64,000 nt of DNA, from contig NC_013169.1 of the NCBI RefSeq assembly GCF_000023925.1, positions 930,001 to 994,000 on the forward strand, read 5' to 3'. Below are positions 1 to 10,170 of this stretch, piece after piece. Position 1 is the first letter of the stretch. Each line of letters starts with the position of its first letter. This stretch comes from Kytococcus sedentarius DSM 20547 (GTDB lineage: Bacteria; Actinomycetota; Actinomycetes; Actinomycetales; Dermatophilaceae). The translations under genes were made by a program, and so were the position numbers. The notes beneath the pieces are model-generated. The model saw nothing but the letters and a program-made list of their open reading frames with translations. It searched no databases and was not told where the DNA came from.

Positions 1-2
1 TC

Positions 3-440
3 GAGGACTTCCAGGGGGCCGAGTTCGCCCGCTTCGGGCGCACCAACAACCCGTGGGAGGCCCGCGCGCTGCGCCTGCCGTGGCCGATGGCGCTGGGCAC
101 CCCGCCGTGGGGCGCCCTGGCCGAGATCCGCGGCATCGTCCGGCTGGAGCGGGGCGGCCGTCCCCGGTATGCGCTGGGCGTGGTGCGCAGGAGCGGGGCC
201 GGTGCGTTGGGTGAGGTGTTGCAGGCCGTGGGGCCGCACGAGCCCGCGCTGCTCTACGTGGGGAACGCCTGGGTGCCTCGCCACGTCTGCGTGCTCGCGG
301 AGGACGGCGACGGCCGGCTGGCCCTGTATGACCCGGCGGCCGGCAGCGTCGTCGAGGCCGACCTCGGTGCCCTGGTCGCGGGGGAGCAGCGGGTGGCGGG
401 TTGGCGCCAGCCCTGGGTGGTCATCGCCCCCGCGGACTGA
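3..440 (+). CDS. C-terminal part of a hypothetical protein (possibly C39-like cysteine peptidase fold)
   Basis: The reading frame is open from the left edge of the window to the TGA at 438-440, so only the last 145 residues are seen and the true start lies outside. The tail contains VPRHVCVLAEDGDGRLALYD followed by Pro-Ala-Ala-Gly. A His in a short beta strand followed by an Asp-Pro turn is reminiscent of papain-like or C39-like peptidase domains, but the Cys-containing N-terminus is missing, so this is a guess. Codon use matches the neighbours. It faces the 3' end of valS on the opposite strand, with about 165 bases between them that hold only a weak 7-bp inverted repeat (540-561). I do not recognise a specific family. 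Confidence 0.6.
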   Translation, partial: EDFQGAEFARFGRTNNPWEARALRLPWPMALGTPPWGALAEIRGIVRLERGGRPRYALGVVRRSGAGALGEVLQAVGPHEPALLYVGNAWVPRHVCVLAEDGDGRLALYDPAAGSVVEADLGALVAGEQRVAGWRQPWVVIAPAD

Positions 441-605
441 GCCTCAGGGGTTGGTCTCCCGGCCGGAACCAGCGCGAGCCAGGTATGGCAGGCTCCAGGC
501 CAGAATCCCTCCTGATCCTCGTGGGTGGCCGTCTCACGACCACGGCATGGCGACGCCGTGGGCACGAAGAACGGGGCCCAGTCAGATCCGCACCCGTGGC
601 GCGCC

Positions 606-3263
606 TCAGGCCTTCGGCTTCTCCACCTTCAGCAGCTCGGTGTCACGCACCTCGAGCTCCTCGGCGTCGACCTCGGCCACCTCGCACACCACGTGCCCGG
701 AGGCCACGACGTCGTCCCAGGCCCGGCGGGCGGCGGCCCGCTGCTCGGCGGGGCCGGCCAGCGTCATGGCCGTCACCTGGGCGCGCATGCCCAACTTCGC
801 CTCGGACTTGGCCTTGCGGATGCCGGCGAGCACGGCGGCAGCGGCCGGCTTCACCCCCGCCACGTTGACGTCCGCCAGGTTGGCTGGGCGCACCTCGTCG
901 GCGGTGGGCCAGGCGGCGCGGTGCACGGAGCCGCTGTGCCACCAGCTCCAGACCTCCTCGGTCGCGAACGGGATGAAGGGGGCCAGCAGGCGCAGCTGCA
1001 CGTCCAGGGCCACCCGCAGGGCGGCGCGCGCGCTCGTGGTCGCCGCGGAGGCCTCGACCTCGTCGCCCCCGTAGGCGCGGGCCTTGACCAGCTCCAGGTA
1101 GTCGTCGCAGAACGACCAGAAGAACGCCTCGGTCACCTCGAGGGCCTTGGTGTAGTCCCAGGCCTCAAAGCCCGCGGTGGCCTGCTCGACCACCCGCGCC
1201 AGCTCCAGCAGCAGCGACTGGTCCACCGGCTCGGTCACCTGCGCGAGCAGCTGTTCCGGGTGCTCGGCACCGTCCACCTCGCCGAAGCCGAGGGCGAACT
1301 TCGAGGCGTTCAGGAGCTTGATGGCCAACCGGCGGCCGACCTTCATCTGCTGGGCGTCGAAGGCGGTGTCCACGCCCTGGCGGGCCGAGGCCGCCCAGTA
1401 GCGCACCGCATCGGACCCGTGCTCCTCGAGCAGGTCCACCGGGGTGACCACGTTGCCCTTGGACTTGGACATCTTCTTGCGGTCCGGGTCCAGGATCCAG
1501 CCGTTCAAGGTGGCGTTCCACCACGGCACGGTGCCGTGCTCGTGGTGGGCGCGCACGATGGTGGAGAACAGCCAGGTGCGGATGATGTCGTGTCCCTGCG
1601 GGCGCATGTCCATCGGGAAGACCATCTCGAACAGCTCGGGGTCGTTGCGCCACCCGCCGATGATCTGCGGGCTCAGCGAGCTGGTGGCCCAGGTGTCGAG
1701 CACGTCCGGGTCGGCGGCGAACCCGCCCGGCTGGTCGCGCTGGGACTCCTCGAAACCCGGTGCGGTGTCGGTCTGCGGGTCCACGGGCAGGTCGGCCTCG
1801 GCGGGCGTGATGGGGTTCTCGTGGTCCGGCTCGCCGTCGGCGTCCAGCGGGTACCAGATGGGGAAGGGCACCCCGAAGAAGCGCTGGCGGCTGACCAGCC
1901 AGTCGCCGTTGAGGCCCTCGATCCAGTTGGCGTGGCGGCGCTCCATGTAGGCCGGGTGGAAGTCCACCTCGGCCCCGCGCTCGATGAGGGCGCGGTTCAG
2001 CTCCGCATCGCGCCCACCGTTACGGATGTACCACTGGCGGGAGGTCACGATCTCCAGCGGCTTGTCACCCTTCTCGAAGAAGTTGGCCTTGCGCTGGGTC
2101 TTCTCCGGCTCGCCCACCAGCTCGCCGGACTCGCGCAGCGCGGTGACCGTGTTCTCCCGCGCGGTGTGCACGGTCTTGGTCGCGAGCTGCTCGGCGTAGA
2201 GCTGTGCACCGGGGCCGTCGGCCAGCCACGCGGGGGTCTCGCCGGTGAGGCGCCCGTTGCGGGTGATGACCGAGCGCGTCGGCAGCTGCAGCTCGCGCCA
2301 CCAGGTGACGTCGGTGAGGTCACCGAAGGTGCAGCACATGGCGATGCCGGCGCCCTTGTCCATCTCGGCGGCCGGGTGGGCGATGACGGGCACCTCCACG
2401 CCGAACAGCGGCGTGCGCACCGTGGAGCCGAACAGGTCCTGGTAGCGCTCGTCGTCGGGGTGGGCGATGAGGGCGACGCACGCCGGGAGCAGCTCGGGAC
2501 GGGTGGTCTCGACCTCCACGTCTCCCTGCGGCCCGTGGAACGCGATGCGGTGGTAGGCGCCCGGGTAGTCGCGGGCCTCGAGCTCGGCCTGGGCCACGGC
2601 CGTCTGGAAGGTGACGTCCCACAGCCCCGGCGCCTCGGCGGAGTAGGCCTCGCCCCGCTGGAGGTTGCGCAGGAAGGCCTGCTGGCTGGTGGCCCGGGCG
2701 TTGTCGTCGATGGTGCGGTACTGGTAGTTCCAGTCCAGCGAGAGGCCCAACCGGCGGAAGAGCGCCTCGAAGGCCTTCTCGTCCTCGACCGTCAGCTCGT
2801 GGCACAGCTCGATGAAGTTGGGGCGGCTGACCGGCTGCTGGTCGGCGGCCTTGGTGGACTTGCCGTCGCCCCCGCGCTGCGGCGGCTCGTAGCCCTCCAC
2901 GTAGGGCTGGGTGATGTCACCGCGCACGCCGTAGTAGTTCTGCACCCGGCGCTCGGTGGGCAGACCGTTGTCGTCCCAGCCGATGGGGTAGAAGACCTCC
3001 GCGCCGGTCATGCGCTTGTAGCGCGCCATGCAGTCGGCCTGCGTGTAGCCGAACACGTGCCCCACGTGGAGCGACCCGGAGGCCGTCGGGGGAGGGGTGT
3101 CGATGGTGAACAGCTGCTCTCGGGGGAGCGACGCGGCGCGGGCGCGGTCGAAGGCATAGGTGTCCTGCTCCTGCCATACGCCCGTCCACCGGTCCTCGAG
3201 GCCGTCGACGGACGGCTTCTCGGGCAGCTGGGCGGGGCGGGTTCCGGCGGTGGAGTCAGTCAT
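606..3263 (-). CDS. valS: Valine--tRNA ligase
   Basis: Cytosolic class I aminoacyl-tRNA synthetase that charges tRNA-Val. The 885-residue product has the HIGH-type motif as SLHVGHVFGYTQAD near residue 60, the downstream GWDDNGLPTERRVQ segment, and the catalytic KMSKS loop as DRKKMSKSKGNVVTP near residue 595. Between them lies the CP1 editing domain. A tRNA-binding anticodon domain occupies roughly residues 660-800. The length fits the actinobacterial ValRS form. The start ATG at 3261-3263 is followed by MTDSTAGTRPAQLPEKPS. No Shine-Dalgarno sequence precedes it, but a GAAGAT box six bases upstream could be a -10 element of a leaderless transcript. It is transcribed divergently from the AGCS symporter. 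Confidence 0.97.
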   Translation of the reverse strand: MTDSTAGTRPAQLPEKPSVDGLEDRWTGVWQEQDTYAFDRARAASLPREQLFTIDTPPPTASGSLHVGHVFGYTQADCMARYKRMTGAEVFYPIGWDDNGLPTERRVQNYYGVRGDITQPYVEGYEPPQRGGDGKSTKAADQQPVSRPNFIELCHELTVEDEKAFEALFRRLGLSLDWNYQYRTIDDNARATSQQAFLRNLQRGEAYSAEAPGLWDVTFQTAVAQAELEARDYPGAYHRIAFHGPQGDVEVETTRPELLPACVALIAHPDDERYQDLFGSTVRTPLFGVEVPVIAHPAAEMDKGAGIAMCCTFGDLTDVTWWRELQLPTRSVITRNGRLTGETPAWLADGPGAQLYAEQLATKTVHTARENTVTALRESGELVGEPEKTQRKANFFEKGDKPLEIVTSRQWYIRNGGRDAELNRALIERGAEVDFHPAYMERRHANWIEGLNGDWLVSRQRFFGVPFPIWYPLDADGEPDHENPITPAEADLPVDPQTDTAPGFEESQRDQPGGFAADPDVLDTWATSSLSPQIIGGWRNDPELFEMVFPMDMRPQGHDIIRTWLFSTIVRAHHEHGTVPWWNATLNGWILDPDRKKMSKSKGNVVTPVDLLEEHGSDAVRYWAASARQGVDTAFDAQQMKVGRRLAIKLLNASKFALGFGEVDGAEHPEQLLAQVTEPVDQSLLLELARVVEQATAGFEAWDYTKALEVTEAFFWSFCDDYLELVKARAYGGDEVEASAATTSARAALRVALDVQLRLLAPFIPFATEEVWSWWHSGSVHRAAWPTADEVRPANLADVNVAGVKPAAAAVLAGIRKAKSEAKLGMRAQVTAMTLAGPAEQRAAARRAWDDVVASGHVVCEVAEVDAEELEVRDTELLKVEKPKA

Positions 3264-3455
3264 GGGGCCATCTTCGCACTTCCCGGCGCCCCATCGGCAG
3301 CCCCTCGGAGAGGCGGTGGAGGGCAGGTTCGTGCCGGTGCCCCCGGGGGCTGCTGGTCGGCGGAGGTCACCCTGAGGTGTCAGGTCGATAACGTTTTGTG
3401 CACGATGCGTCGCATTTGCTTGTGGCCCGGAGCGGGTGTTGGTTCGGTGGCGAAC
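3264..3455. promoter_or_regulatory. Divergent valS/AGCS intergenic region with an 11-base palindrome
   Basis: This 192-base gap separates two divergent genes, so it must hold both promoters. At 3405-3415 there is a perfect palindrome, ATGCG-T-CGCAT, close to GTGCAC (3398-3403). The AT-richer stretch 3385-3420 around it is the plausible control region for the symporter. I could not assign a convincing -35/-10 pair for the plus strand. Confidence 0.3.
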
Positions 3456-5027
3456 ATGAACTCACTCAGCCCCGTACCGGTCCGAGCGGACTGGAAGACA
3501 TCCCTTGAAGAGAACATCAACGAGTTCTTCGATCCGATCCAGAAGGATTTCGCGGAGATCATCTTCTACCCGATCACCTTCGGCGACGTCGAGGTCCCCT
3601 TCGTCGTGATCTGGCTGGTGCTCGCCGGCATCATCGTCACGCTGTACACCGTCTTCATCCAGTTCCGGGGCCTGCCGACGGCCCTGGACGTGGTCCGCGG
3701 CAAGTACTCCACGGAGTCCGACCCAGGCGAGATCACGCACTTCCAGGCACTGTCCTCGGCCCTCTCGGGCACCGTCGGCCTCGGTAACATCGCCGGTGTC
3801 GGTGTTGCCGTGGCCGTCGGTGGACCGGGTGCTACCTTCTGGATGATCATCTGTGGCCTGCTCGGCATGGCCACCAAGTTCGCGGAGTGCACCCTGGGTG
3901 TGAAGTACCGCGAGGTCCGCGAGGACGGCACCGTCGACGGTGGTCCGTTCAAGTACCTGCCCGTGGCCTACGGCAAGATCCACCCCGTCGTGGGCACGCT
4001 CATGACCGGCCTGTTCGCCATCTCGATCCTGTTCTTCGGCGCGGCCGGCGGCAACATGTTCCAGTCCAACCAGACCTACGCGCAGATGAAGAGCGTCACC
4101 GGTGGTGACGACGGCTTCCTCGGCGGCGCCGGCGCCTCGCTGTTCTTCGGCCTGGCCCTCGCAGTGATCGTCGGTCTGGTGATCATGGGTGGCATCAAGT
4201 CCATCGGCAAGGTCACCGAGAAGCTGGTCCCGGCCATGGGTCTGATGTACCTGGTGGCCTGTCTCGTGGTCATCGTGGTCAACATCGACCACGTGCCGGA
4301 CGCCGCGACCCGCATCGTGACCGACGCGTTCAACCCCGAGGGCGTCGCCGGTGGTGTCATCGGCACGCTGATCGTCGGCTTCCAGCGCGCGGCCTTCTCG
4401 AACGAGGCCGGTCTGGGTTCGGCCCCGATCGCCCACTCCGCGGTGAAGACCCGTCGTCCGGTCTCCGAGGGCTTCGTGGCCCTGCTGGAGCCCCTGGCCG
4501 ACACCGTCATCATCTGCACCATGACGGCCCTGACGATCATCATCGCCGACACCCCGGAGTACAACCAGTCCATCGCCAACGCGACGGACGACGACCCGGC
4601 CACCGAGGCCCTGGACGGCGTGCTGGTGACCTCCAACGCGTTCGAGACCGTGATCCCCTGGTTCCCGTACGTGCTGGCCGTGGCGGTGGCCCTGTTCGCC
4701 ATCTCCACCCAGATCACCTGGGCCTACTACGCGATGCGTGCCTGGGCCTACCTGTTCGGTGACTCCCGCGGTTCGATGTTCGCCATCAAGGCCCTCTACC
4801 TGTTCTTCACGGTCATGGGTGCGGTGCTGACCCTGACGGCGGTCATGAACTTCGCCGACAGCTGGTTGTTCCTCTGCGCCTTCGTGAACCTGCTCGGTGT
4901 GTACCTGCTGCTGCCGGTCATCAAGCAGGAGATGAAGGAGTACCTGGCCGACCGCAAGGCGGGCCGCCTGGACATCCTCGGCAAGGACGACCGCGAGGGT
5001 GCGACCCGCATGACGGTGGGCAGCTGA
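3456..5027 (+). CDS. Alanine/glycine:cation symporter family (AGCS) protein
   Basis: Inner-membrane secondary transporter expected to import alanine or glycine with Na+ or H+. The 523-residue product carries the family signature SGTVGLGNIAGVGVAVAVGG followed by PGATFWMIICGLLGMATKFAE (about residues 105-145), and FQRAAFSNEAGLGSAPIAHS near residue 310. About ten or eleven hydrophobic spans are visible. I chose ATG 3456 (MNSLSPVPVRADWK); an in-frame GTG at 3447 is an alternative because no good ribosome site precedes the ATG. The frame stays open far upstream, but that part is antisense to valS and is not coding. A strong hairpin follows at 5062-5098. Codon use is slightly less extreme (more GGT) than in neighbours, which suggests high expression. 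Confidence 0.93.
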   Translation: MNSLSPVPVRADWKTSLEENINEFFDPIQKDFAEIIFYPITFGDVEVPFVVIWLVLAGIIVTLYTVFIQFRGLPTALDVVRGKYSTESDPGEITHFQALSSALSGTVGLGNIAGVGVAVAVGGPGATFWMIICGLLGMATKFAECTLGVKYREVREDGTVDGGPFKYLPVAYGKIHPVVGTLMTGLFAISILFFGAAGGNMFQSNQTYAQMKSVTGGDDGFLGGAGASLFFGLALAVIVGLVIMGGIKSIGKVTEKLVPAMGLMYLVACLVVIVVNIDHVPDAATRIVTDAFNPEGVAGGVIGTLIVGFQRAAFSNEAGLGSAPIAHSAVKTRRPVSEGFVALLEPLADTVIICTMTALTIIIADTPEYNQSIANATDDDPATEALDGVLVTSNAFETVIPWFPYVLAVAVALFAISTQITWAYYAMRAWAYLFGDSRGSMFAIKALYLFFTVMGAVLTLTAVMNFADSWLFLCAFVNLLGVYLLLPVIKQEMKEYLADRKAGRLDILGKDDREGATRMTVGS

Positions 5028-5061
5028 CCCCACCGACTCCGGCCCCGGCCGGAGAGACCCC

Positions 5062-5098
5062 CTGGCGGCCCCGACTCACCACGAGTCGGGGCCGCCAG
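5062..5098 (+). terminator. Intrinsic-type hairpin after the AGCS gene
   Basis: Perfect 16-bp inverted repeat, CTGGCGGCCCCGACTC, with a 5-base loop (ACCAC). There is no T-run afterwards, as is common in high-GC actinobacteria. It ends the symporter transcript just before the ileS leader. Confidence 0.85.
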
Positions 5099-5120
5099 CC
5101 CGTACCCGGTAGCATCTGCA

Positions 5121-5338
5121 CCACAGGCACTGATCCGGCCATCACCGGGGAGCCTCCGGAAGAACGGACCGCGAACCCATCAGGGGCCGGTTCCACTAGA
5201 CCCGGACGGGTAGGCCCGTCACAGCCGTCATGAAGGGGCCCCTGCGGGGGCAACCGAGGTGGTACCGCGGAACCTGCCCCCCAGCAGGTCTCGTCCTCGA
5301 GGAAGACCGTGCAGCACCTGCTGCCTGACTCCCAGGAG
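5121..5338 (+). promoter_or_regulatory. T-box riboswitch (isoleucine specifier), ileS leader
   Basis: The leader contains the T-box consensus TGGTACCGCGG at 5260-5270, which pairs with the uncharged tRNA acceptor end. A short stem I element, GGCCATCACCGGGG, at about 5138-5150 carries an ATC isoleucine specifier at 5141-5143. The ribosome site AGGAG (5334-5338) lies 63 bases downstream of the T-box. No T-run terminator lies between them. A competing helix CAGCAGGT/ACCTGCTG (5282-5289 with 5316-5323) is available near the ribosome site. This matches the actinobacterial translational T-box class, in which uncharged tRNA-Ile frees the ribosome site. The control mechanism is inferred; the T-box sequence itself is unambiguous. 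Confidence 0.93.
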
Positions 5339-5343
5339 CCGCG

Positions 5344-8300
5344 ATGAGCACCGCACCCGAGAACCACGCCGCACAGTCCGCCGAGCCGACCCAGACCGGC
5401 GGGCAGGGCGTCTACCCCCTCGTGCGCACCGGGACCACCGGTGGTGCAGGGACCGGCGTGGCGAGCCCGTCCTTCCCCGACATCGAGACCGGGGTGCTGC
5501 AGCACTGGCAGGCGGGGGACACCTTCCGCAAGAGCGTGGAGAATCGCCCCGCCGGGGAGAACGGCGAGAACGAGTACGTCTTCTTCGACGGCCCTCCCTT
5601 CGCCAACGGCCTCCCGCACTACGGCCACCTGCTGACCGGCTACGTCAAGGACGTCGTGCCCCGCTACCGCACGATGCGGGGGCACCGGGTGGAGCGCCGC
5701 TTCGGCTGGGACACCCACGGGCTGCCGGCCGAGCTCGAGGCGATGCGCCAGCTGGGCATCACCACCAAGGAGGAGATCCTCGACAAGGGGATCGACGCCT
5801 TCAACAGCGCCTGTCGCGAGTCGGTCCTGCGCTATACCGACGAGTGGCAGGACTACGTCCACCGGATGGGCCGCTGGGTGGACTTCGAGAACGACTACAA
5901 GACCCTCAACGTGGACTACATGGAGAGCGTCATCTGGGCGTTCAAGGAGCTCCACGACAAGGGCCTGGCCTACCAGGACTTCCGCGTCCTGCCCTACTGC
6001 TGGCGCGACCAGACCCCGCTGAGCAGCCACGAGCTGCGCATGGACGACGACGTCTACCAGATGCGCCAGGACCCGGCGGTGACCGTGGGCCTGCGCCTCG
6101 AGACCGGAGAGCTCGCCCTGATTTGGACGACGACCCCCTGGACCCTCCCGAGCAACCTCGCGATCATGGTGGGCCCGGACATCGACTACGTCGTGGTGGA
6201 GTCCGACCCGGCCGCCGACCCGACCGGCGCCTCCCAGCGCTACGTCATCGCCGAGGCCCGGCTCGAGGCCCACACCCGGGAGCTGGGGGAGAACCCCTCC
6301 GAGCGCATCGTCGAGCGCCTCACCGGGGCGGAGCTCGTCGGTCGCAGCTACACCCCGCCCTTCTCCTACTACGCCGGGGCCGAGAACGCCCACCGCGTGG
6401 TGGAGGCCGACTTCGTCACGACGACCGACGGTACGGGCCTGGTGCACACCGCCGGCGCCTTCGGTGAGGACGACAAGGTCGTGACCGACCGCGAGGGTAT
6501 CGAGCCGGTGATGCCGGTGGGCCCCGACGGTGCCTTCACCGCCCCGGTCGTCGAGTACGCCGGGCAGCAGGTGTTCGACGCGAACGCGCCAATCGTCGCC
6601 CACCTCAAGGCCGCCACCCGCAACCTCGGCCGCGCCGCCGGGGCCCGCGAGGGCGAGCCCGAGGAGGCCGGGAGCGTCTGCGAGGGCACGGTGCTGCTGC
6701 GCCACGAGACCTACGACCACTCCTACCCCCACTGCTGGCGCTGCCGGACCCCGCTGATCTACAAGGGCGTGGAGTCCTGGTTCGTGCGTGTCACCGACTT
6801 CAAGGACCGCATGCTCGCGAACAACGAGCAGATCACCTGGGTGCCGGGCAACGTGAAGCACGGCCAGTTCGGCAAGTGGCTCGAGGGCGCCCGCGACTGG
6901 TCGATCACCCGCAACCGCTACTGGGGCAGCCCGGTGCCGGTGTGGGTCAGCGACGACCCCGAGCACCCCCGGGTGGACGTCTACGGGTCGTTGGCGCAGA
7001 TTGAGGCCGACTTCGGGGAGCTCCCGCGCAACGACGCCGGCGAGGTGGACCTGCACCGCCCCTGGATCGACCAGCTGACCCGCCCCAACCCCGACGACCC
7101 CCGCAACGCCGACGGCAGCGGCGTCGGGTCGACCATGCGCCGCGTGGAGGACGTGCTCGACGTCTGGTTCGACTCGGGCTCCATGAGCTACGCGCAGAAC
7201 CACGTCCCCTTCGAGAACGCCGACTGGTTCGAGCACCACTTCCCGGCCGACTTCATCGTGGAGTACATCGGCCAGACCCGCGGCTGGTTCTACACCATGC
7301 ACGTGCTGGCCACGGCGCTCTTCGACCGCCCGGCCTTCAGCAACGTCATCTGCCACGGCATCGTGCTGGGCAGCGACGGCCAGAAGATGAGCAAGTCGCT
7401 GCGCAACTACCCGGACGTCTCCGAGGTCTTCGACCGCGACGGGGCCGACGCCATGCGCTGGTTCCTCATGAGCAGCTCGATCCTGCGCGGTGGCAACCTC
7501 GTGGTCACCGAGCAGGGCATCCGCGACGGCGTGCGCCAGGTCATGATCCCGCTGTGGAACGCGTGGTCCTTCTTCGCCATGTACGCGAACGCGGCGGGCG
7601 GGTCCGCAGGGAGCGGCTACCGCGCCCAGTGGTCCACCGCCTCGACCGCCCCGCTGGACCGCTACGTCCTGACCGCCACCGGCGAGCTCGTGCGCGAGGT
7701 CACCGCGGCCATGGACGCCAACGACGTCGCGGCCGCCTGCGAGCTGGTGCGCGACTTCCTGGACACCCTCACCAACTGGTACATCCGGCGGTCGCGCGAC
7801 CGCTTCTGGGAGGGCAGCGACACCGGCGCCTTCGACACCCTGTACACGGTGCTGGAGACCCTCACCCGCGTGGCGGCCCCGCTGCTGCCCTTCACCACCG
7901 AGGAGATCTGGCGCGGCCTCACCGGCGGCGAGTCGGTGCACCTGACCGACTGGCCCGATGCGGGGGACTTCCCCTCCGATGCGGGGCTCGTCGCCTCGAT
8001 GGACGCCGCCCGCGTCGTGGCCTCGGCGGGCAGTGGCCTGCGCAAGACCCAGGGGCTGCGCACCCGCCTACCCCTGCAGAGCCTGACGGTCGTGACGCAG
8101 GACCCCCGCGCCCTCGCCGACCAGGGCGCCCTGCTGGCCGACGAGCTGAACGTCCGCGAGGTGCGTGTGGTGGCGCTGGACTCCGAGGAGGCGCAGTCCT
8201 ACGGGGTGCAGCAGCGCCTGGTGGTCAACGCCCGCGCGGCCGGCCCGCGGCTGGGCAAGCAGGTGCAGACCGTCATCAAGGGGTCGAAGACCGGTGATTG

Positions 8301-8757
8301 GTCGGTGGCCCCGGACGGCACCGTCACCTCCGGGGGCGTGGAGCTCGCCGAGGGCGAGTACACCCTGGAGACGGTCACCACCGGCGACGCCGAGGGGACG
8401 GCCACCGCGGTCCTGCCCGGCGGCGGGTTCGTCGTGCTCGACACCACGGTCACCGACGAGCTGGCGGCCGAGGGCACCGCGCGCGACGTGATCCGCGCCG
8501 TGCAGGGCGAGCGCCGGGCCGCCGGCCTGGCGGTGAGCGACCGCATCGGCCTGACGATCATCGGTGACGCCGAGGTCTGGGGCGCGGCCGTCGCCCACCA
8601 GCAGCTGATCATGGACGAGACGCTCGCCGTGCAGTTCGGCGCGGGTGGCCCCGAGACGCCGGTGCCGAGCTCCGGCATCGACCACACAGGTGAGGTGGAC
8701 CTGGGCGAGGGGCGCACCGTCACCGTCCTCATCACCCGCAAGGAGACCCGCCGATGA
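5344..8757 (+). CDS. ileS: Isoleucine--tRNA ligase (IleRS2-like)
   Basis: Cytosolic class I synthetase charging tRNA-Ile, 1137 residues. The HIGH motif appears as [20 protein letters not shown] near residue 85, and KMSKS as [14 protein letters not shown] near residue 680. [23 protein letters not shown] of the editing domain, and a C-terminal anticodon-binding region are also present. The HYGH form with GLP before it is typical of the eukaryote-like IleRS2 group, which is known to be intrinsically less sensitive to mupirocin; that phenotype is inferred here. ATG 5344 follows AGGAG at 5334-5338 with five bases between. The stop overlaps the folC start (ATGA). Expression should be controlled by the T-box leader. 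Confidence 0.97.
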   Translation: MSTAPENHAAQSAEPTQTGGQGVYPLVRTGTTGGAGTGVASPSFPDIETGVLQHWQAGDTFRKSVENRPAGENGENEYVFFDGPPFANGLPHYGHLLTGYVKDVVPRYRTMRGHRVERRFGWDTHGLPAELEAMRQLGITTKEEILDKGIDAFNSACRESVLRYTDEWQDYVHRMGRWVDFENDYKTLNVDYMESVIWAFKELHDKGLAYQDFRVLPYCWRDQTPLSSHELRMDDDVYQMRQDPAVTVGLRLETGELALIWTTTPWTLPSNLAIMVGPDIDYVVVESDPAADPTGASQRYVIAEARLEAHTRELGENPSERIVERLTGAELVGRSYTPPFSYYAGAENAHRVVEADFVTTTDGTGLVHTAGAFGEDDKVVTDREGIEPVMPVGPDGAFTAPVVEYAGQQVFDANAPIVAHLKAATRNLGRAAGAREGEPEEAGSVCEGTVLLRHETYDHSYPHCWRCRTPLIYKGVESWFVRVTDFKDRMLANNEQITWVPGNVKHGQFGKWLEGARDWSITRNRYWGSPVPVWVSDDPEHPRVDVYGSLAQIEADFGELPRNDAGEVDLHRPWIDQLTRPNPDDPRNADGSGVGSTMRRVEDVLDVWFDSGSMSYAQNHVPFENADWFEHHFPADFIVEYIGQTRGWFYTMHVLATALFDRPAFSNVICHGIVLGSDGQKMSKSLRNYPDVSEVFDRDGADAMRWFLMSSSILRGGNLVVTEQGIRDGVRQVMIPLWNAWSFFAMYANAAGGSAGSGYRAQWSTASTAPLDRYVLTATGELVREVTAAMDANDVAAACELVRDFLDTLTNWYIRRSRDRFWEGSDTGAFDTLYTVLETLTRVAAPLLPFTTEEIWRGLTGGESVHLTDWPDAGDFPSDAGLVASMDAARVVASAGSGLRKTQGLRTRLPLQSLTVVTQDPRALADQGALLADELNVREVRVVALDSEEAQSYGVQQRLVVNARAAGPRLGKQVQTVIKGSKTGDWSVAPDGTVTSGGVELAEGEYTLETVTTGDAEGTATAVLPGGGFVVLDTTVTDELAAEGTARDVIRAVQGERRAAGLAVSDRIGLTIIGDAEVWGAAVAHQQLIMDETLAVQFGAGGPETPVPSSGIDHTGEVDLGEGRTVTVLITRKETRR

Positions 8758-10148
8758 GCCCTGACCAGCGTCCCGACCAGCGCCGCGAGGCCGCCGAGGA
8801 ACTCGAGGTCCGCCGCCGCGTGCGGGAGGTGACCGACGCGCTGATGGCCCGGATGCCGGAGAGCGACGTGGTGCCCACCCTGGACCGGGTGGCCCGGGTC
8901 ATGGAGCTGATGGGCGACCCGCAGCGGATCTACCCGGTCATCCACCTCACCGGCACGAACGGCAAGACCTCCACCACGCGAATGGTGGAGCGCATCCTGC
9001 GGGAGACCGGTCTGCGCACGGGGCGGTTCACCTCCCCGCACCTCCACGACCCGCTGGAGCGCATCACCATCGACGGCGCGAGCATCGACCCCCGACACTT
9101 CCTCGAGGTGTGGGACGACGTGGCGCCTTTCCTGGCCATCGTCGACGCCGAGAGCGAGCAGGCCGGCGGCCCGCCGCTGAGCTACTTCGAGTGCATCGCG
9201 GTGCTCGCCTTCGCGGCCTTCGCTGACGCCCCGGTGGACGTCGCCGTGGTCGAGGTGGGCCTCGGGGGCCGCTGGGACGCCACCAACGTGGCCGACGGCG
9301 ACGTCGCTGTCATCACCCCCGTCGGCATCGACCACGAGCGCTTCCTCGGCAGCGACCTGGAGTCCATCGCGTCCGAGAAGGCCGGCATCATCAAGCCCGG
9401 CGCGCGCGTCGTGAGCGCCGAGCAGGAGGAGGACGTGCGCGCCGTCGTCGCCGATGCGGTGGAGGCCGCCGATGCACGGCTGGCCACCTACGGCACCGAG
9501 TTCGGCGTGACCGCCCACGACGTCGCCGTCGGCGGGCAGCTCGTGAGCATCCAGGGGCTGGCGGGGGAGTACACCGACCTGCTCCTGCCGCTGCACGGCG
9601 AGCACCAGGCGCAGAACCTGGCGCTCGCCGTGGCCGCCGTCGAGTCCTTCCTCGGCGGGGGCGAGCAACCGCTGGACGTCGAGCTGCTGCGCGAGGCCGT
9701 GGCCGGGACCACCACCCCGGGCCGCCTCGAGGTGGTGCGTCGCTCGCCGGCCGTCATCGTGGACTCGGCGCACAACCCGCACGGGATGCTCACCCTCGCC
9801 CGGGCGCTGGCGGAGTCGTTCACCTTCGCCCGCCTCATCGGGCTGGTGGCGATCTTCGAGGACAAGGACGCCGAGGCGATGCTCTCGGCCCTGGGCACCG
9901 CGGTGGACCACGTCGTGGTGACTCGCAACTCCAGTCCGCGCTCCATGGCGCCCGAGGCGCTGGGCCGGCTCGCGCGCGAGGTGCTCGGCGACGACATGGT
10001 CACGGTGGTCGAGAACCTGCCCGATGCGGTGGACCTCGCCGGGGGCCTCGCCGACGAGGGCGGGGTGAGTGGCGGCGTCATCGCCACCGGCTCGATCCAC
10101 ACCGCCGCGGACGTCCGGATGGTGCTGGGCACCACCGACGTCGCCTGA
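8754..10148 (+). CDS. folC: Bifunctional folylpolyglutamate synthase/dihydrofolate synthase
   Basis: Cytosolic Mur-ligase-like enzyme that adds glutamate to dihydropteroate and to folates. The 464-residue product has the ATP-binding loop [14 protein letters not shown] near residue 65, the [13 protein letters not shown] segment that binds folate, and [18 protein letters not shown] near residue 165. The C-terminal glutamate-ligase domain contains [12 protein letters not shown] near residue 340. ATG 8754 overlaps the ileS stop by four bases, so the two genes are translationally coupled. A DUF4233 gene follows, a common actinobacterial arrangement. Two in-frame GAT-GCG-G sites (9453, 10023) belong to the over-represented octamer discussed in the findings. 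Confidence 0.95.
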   Translation: MSPDQRPDQRREAAEELEVRRRVREVTDALMARMPESDVVPTLDRVARVMELMGDPQRIYPVIHLTGTNGKTSTTRMVERILRETGLRTGRFTSPHLHDPLERITIDGASIDPRHFLEVWDDVAPFLAIVDAESEQAGGPPLSYFECIAVLAFAAFADAPVDVAVVEVGLGGRWDATNVADGDVAVITPVGIDHERFLGSDLESIASEKAGIIKPGARVVSAEQEEDVRAVVADAVEAADARLATYGTEFGVTAHDVAVGGQLVSIQGLAGEYTDLLLPLHGEHQAQNLALAVAAVESFLGGGEQPLDVELLREAVAGTTTPGRLEVVRRSPAVIVDSAHNPHGMLTLARALAESFTFARLIGLVAIFEDKDAEAMLSALGTAVDHVVVTRNSSPRSMAPEALGRLAREVLGDDMVTVVENLPDAVDLAGGLADEGGVSGGVIATGSIHTAADVRMVLGTTDVA

Positions 10149-10170
10149 GGACCGTGGGAGACTTCCGGGC

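Noticed and set aside
540-561. A 7-bp inverted repeat CCACGGC/GCCGTGG as the valS terminator.
   Set aside because: It is too short, in a GC-rich background where such pairs arise by chance; the other terminators here have 11-23 bp stems.
525-3455. A 1500-codon plus-strand frame that continues upstream from the AGCS symporter.
   Set aside because: It is antisense to valS, and its repetitive Gly/Val/His/Arg composition is the mirror of a GC-rich gene. Only the part from 3456 on has family motifs.
4921-7941. A 1006-codon minus-strand frame under ileS, and similar long antisense frames at 8199-10322, 17698-20523 and 31996-33780.
   Set aside because: Their composition (Gly, Arg, His, Leu, Val repeats) matches what GC3-rich codons give on the complementary strand. 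They have no motif and no ribosome site.
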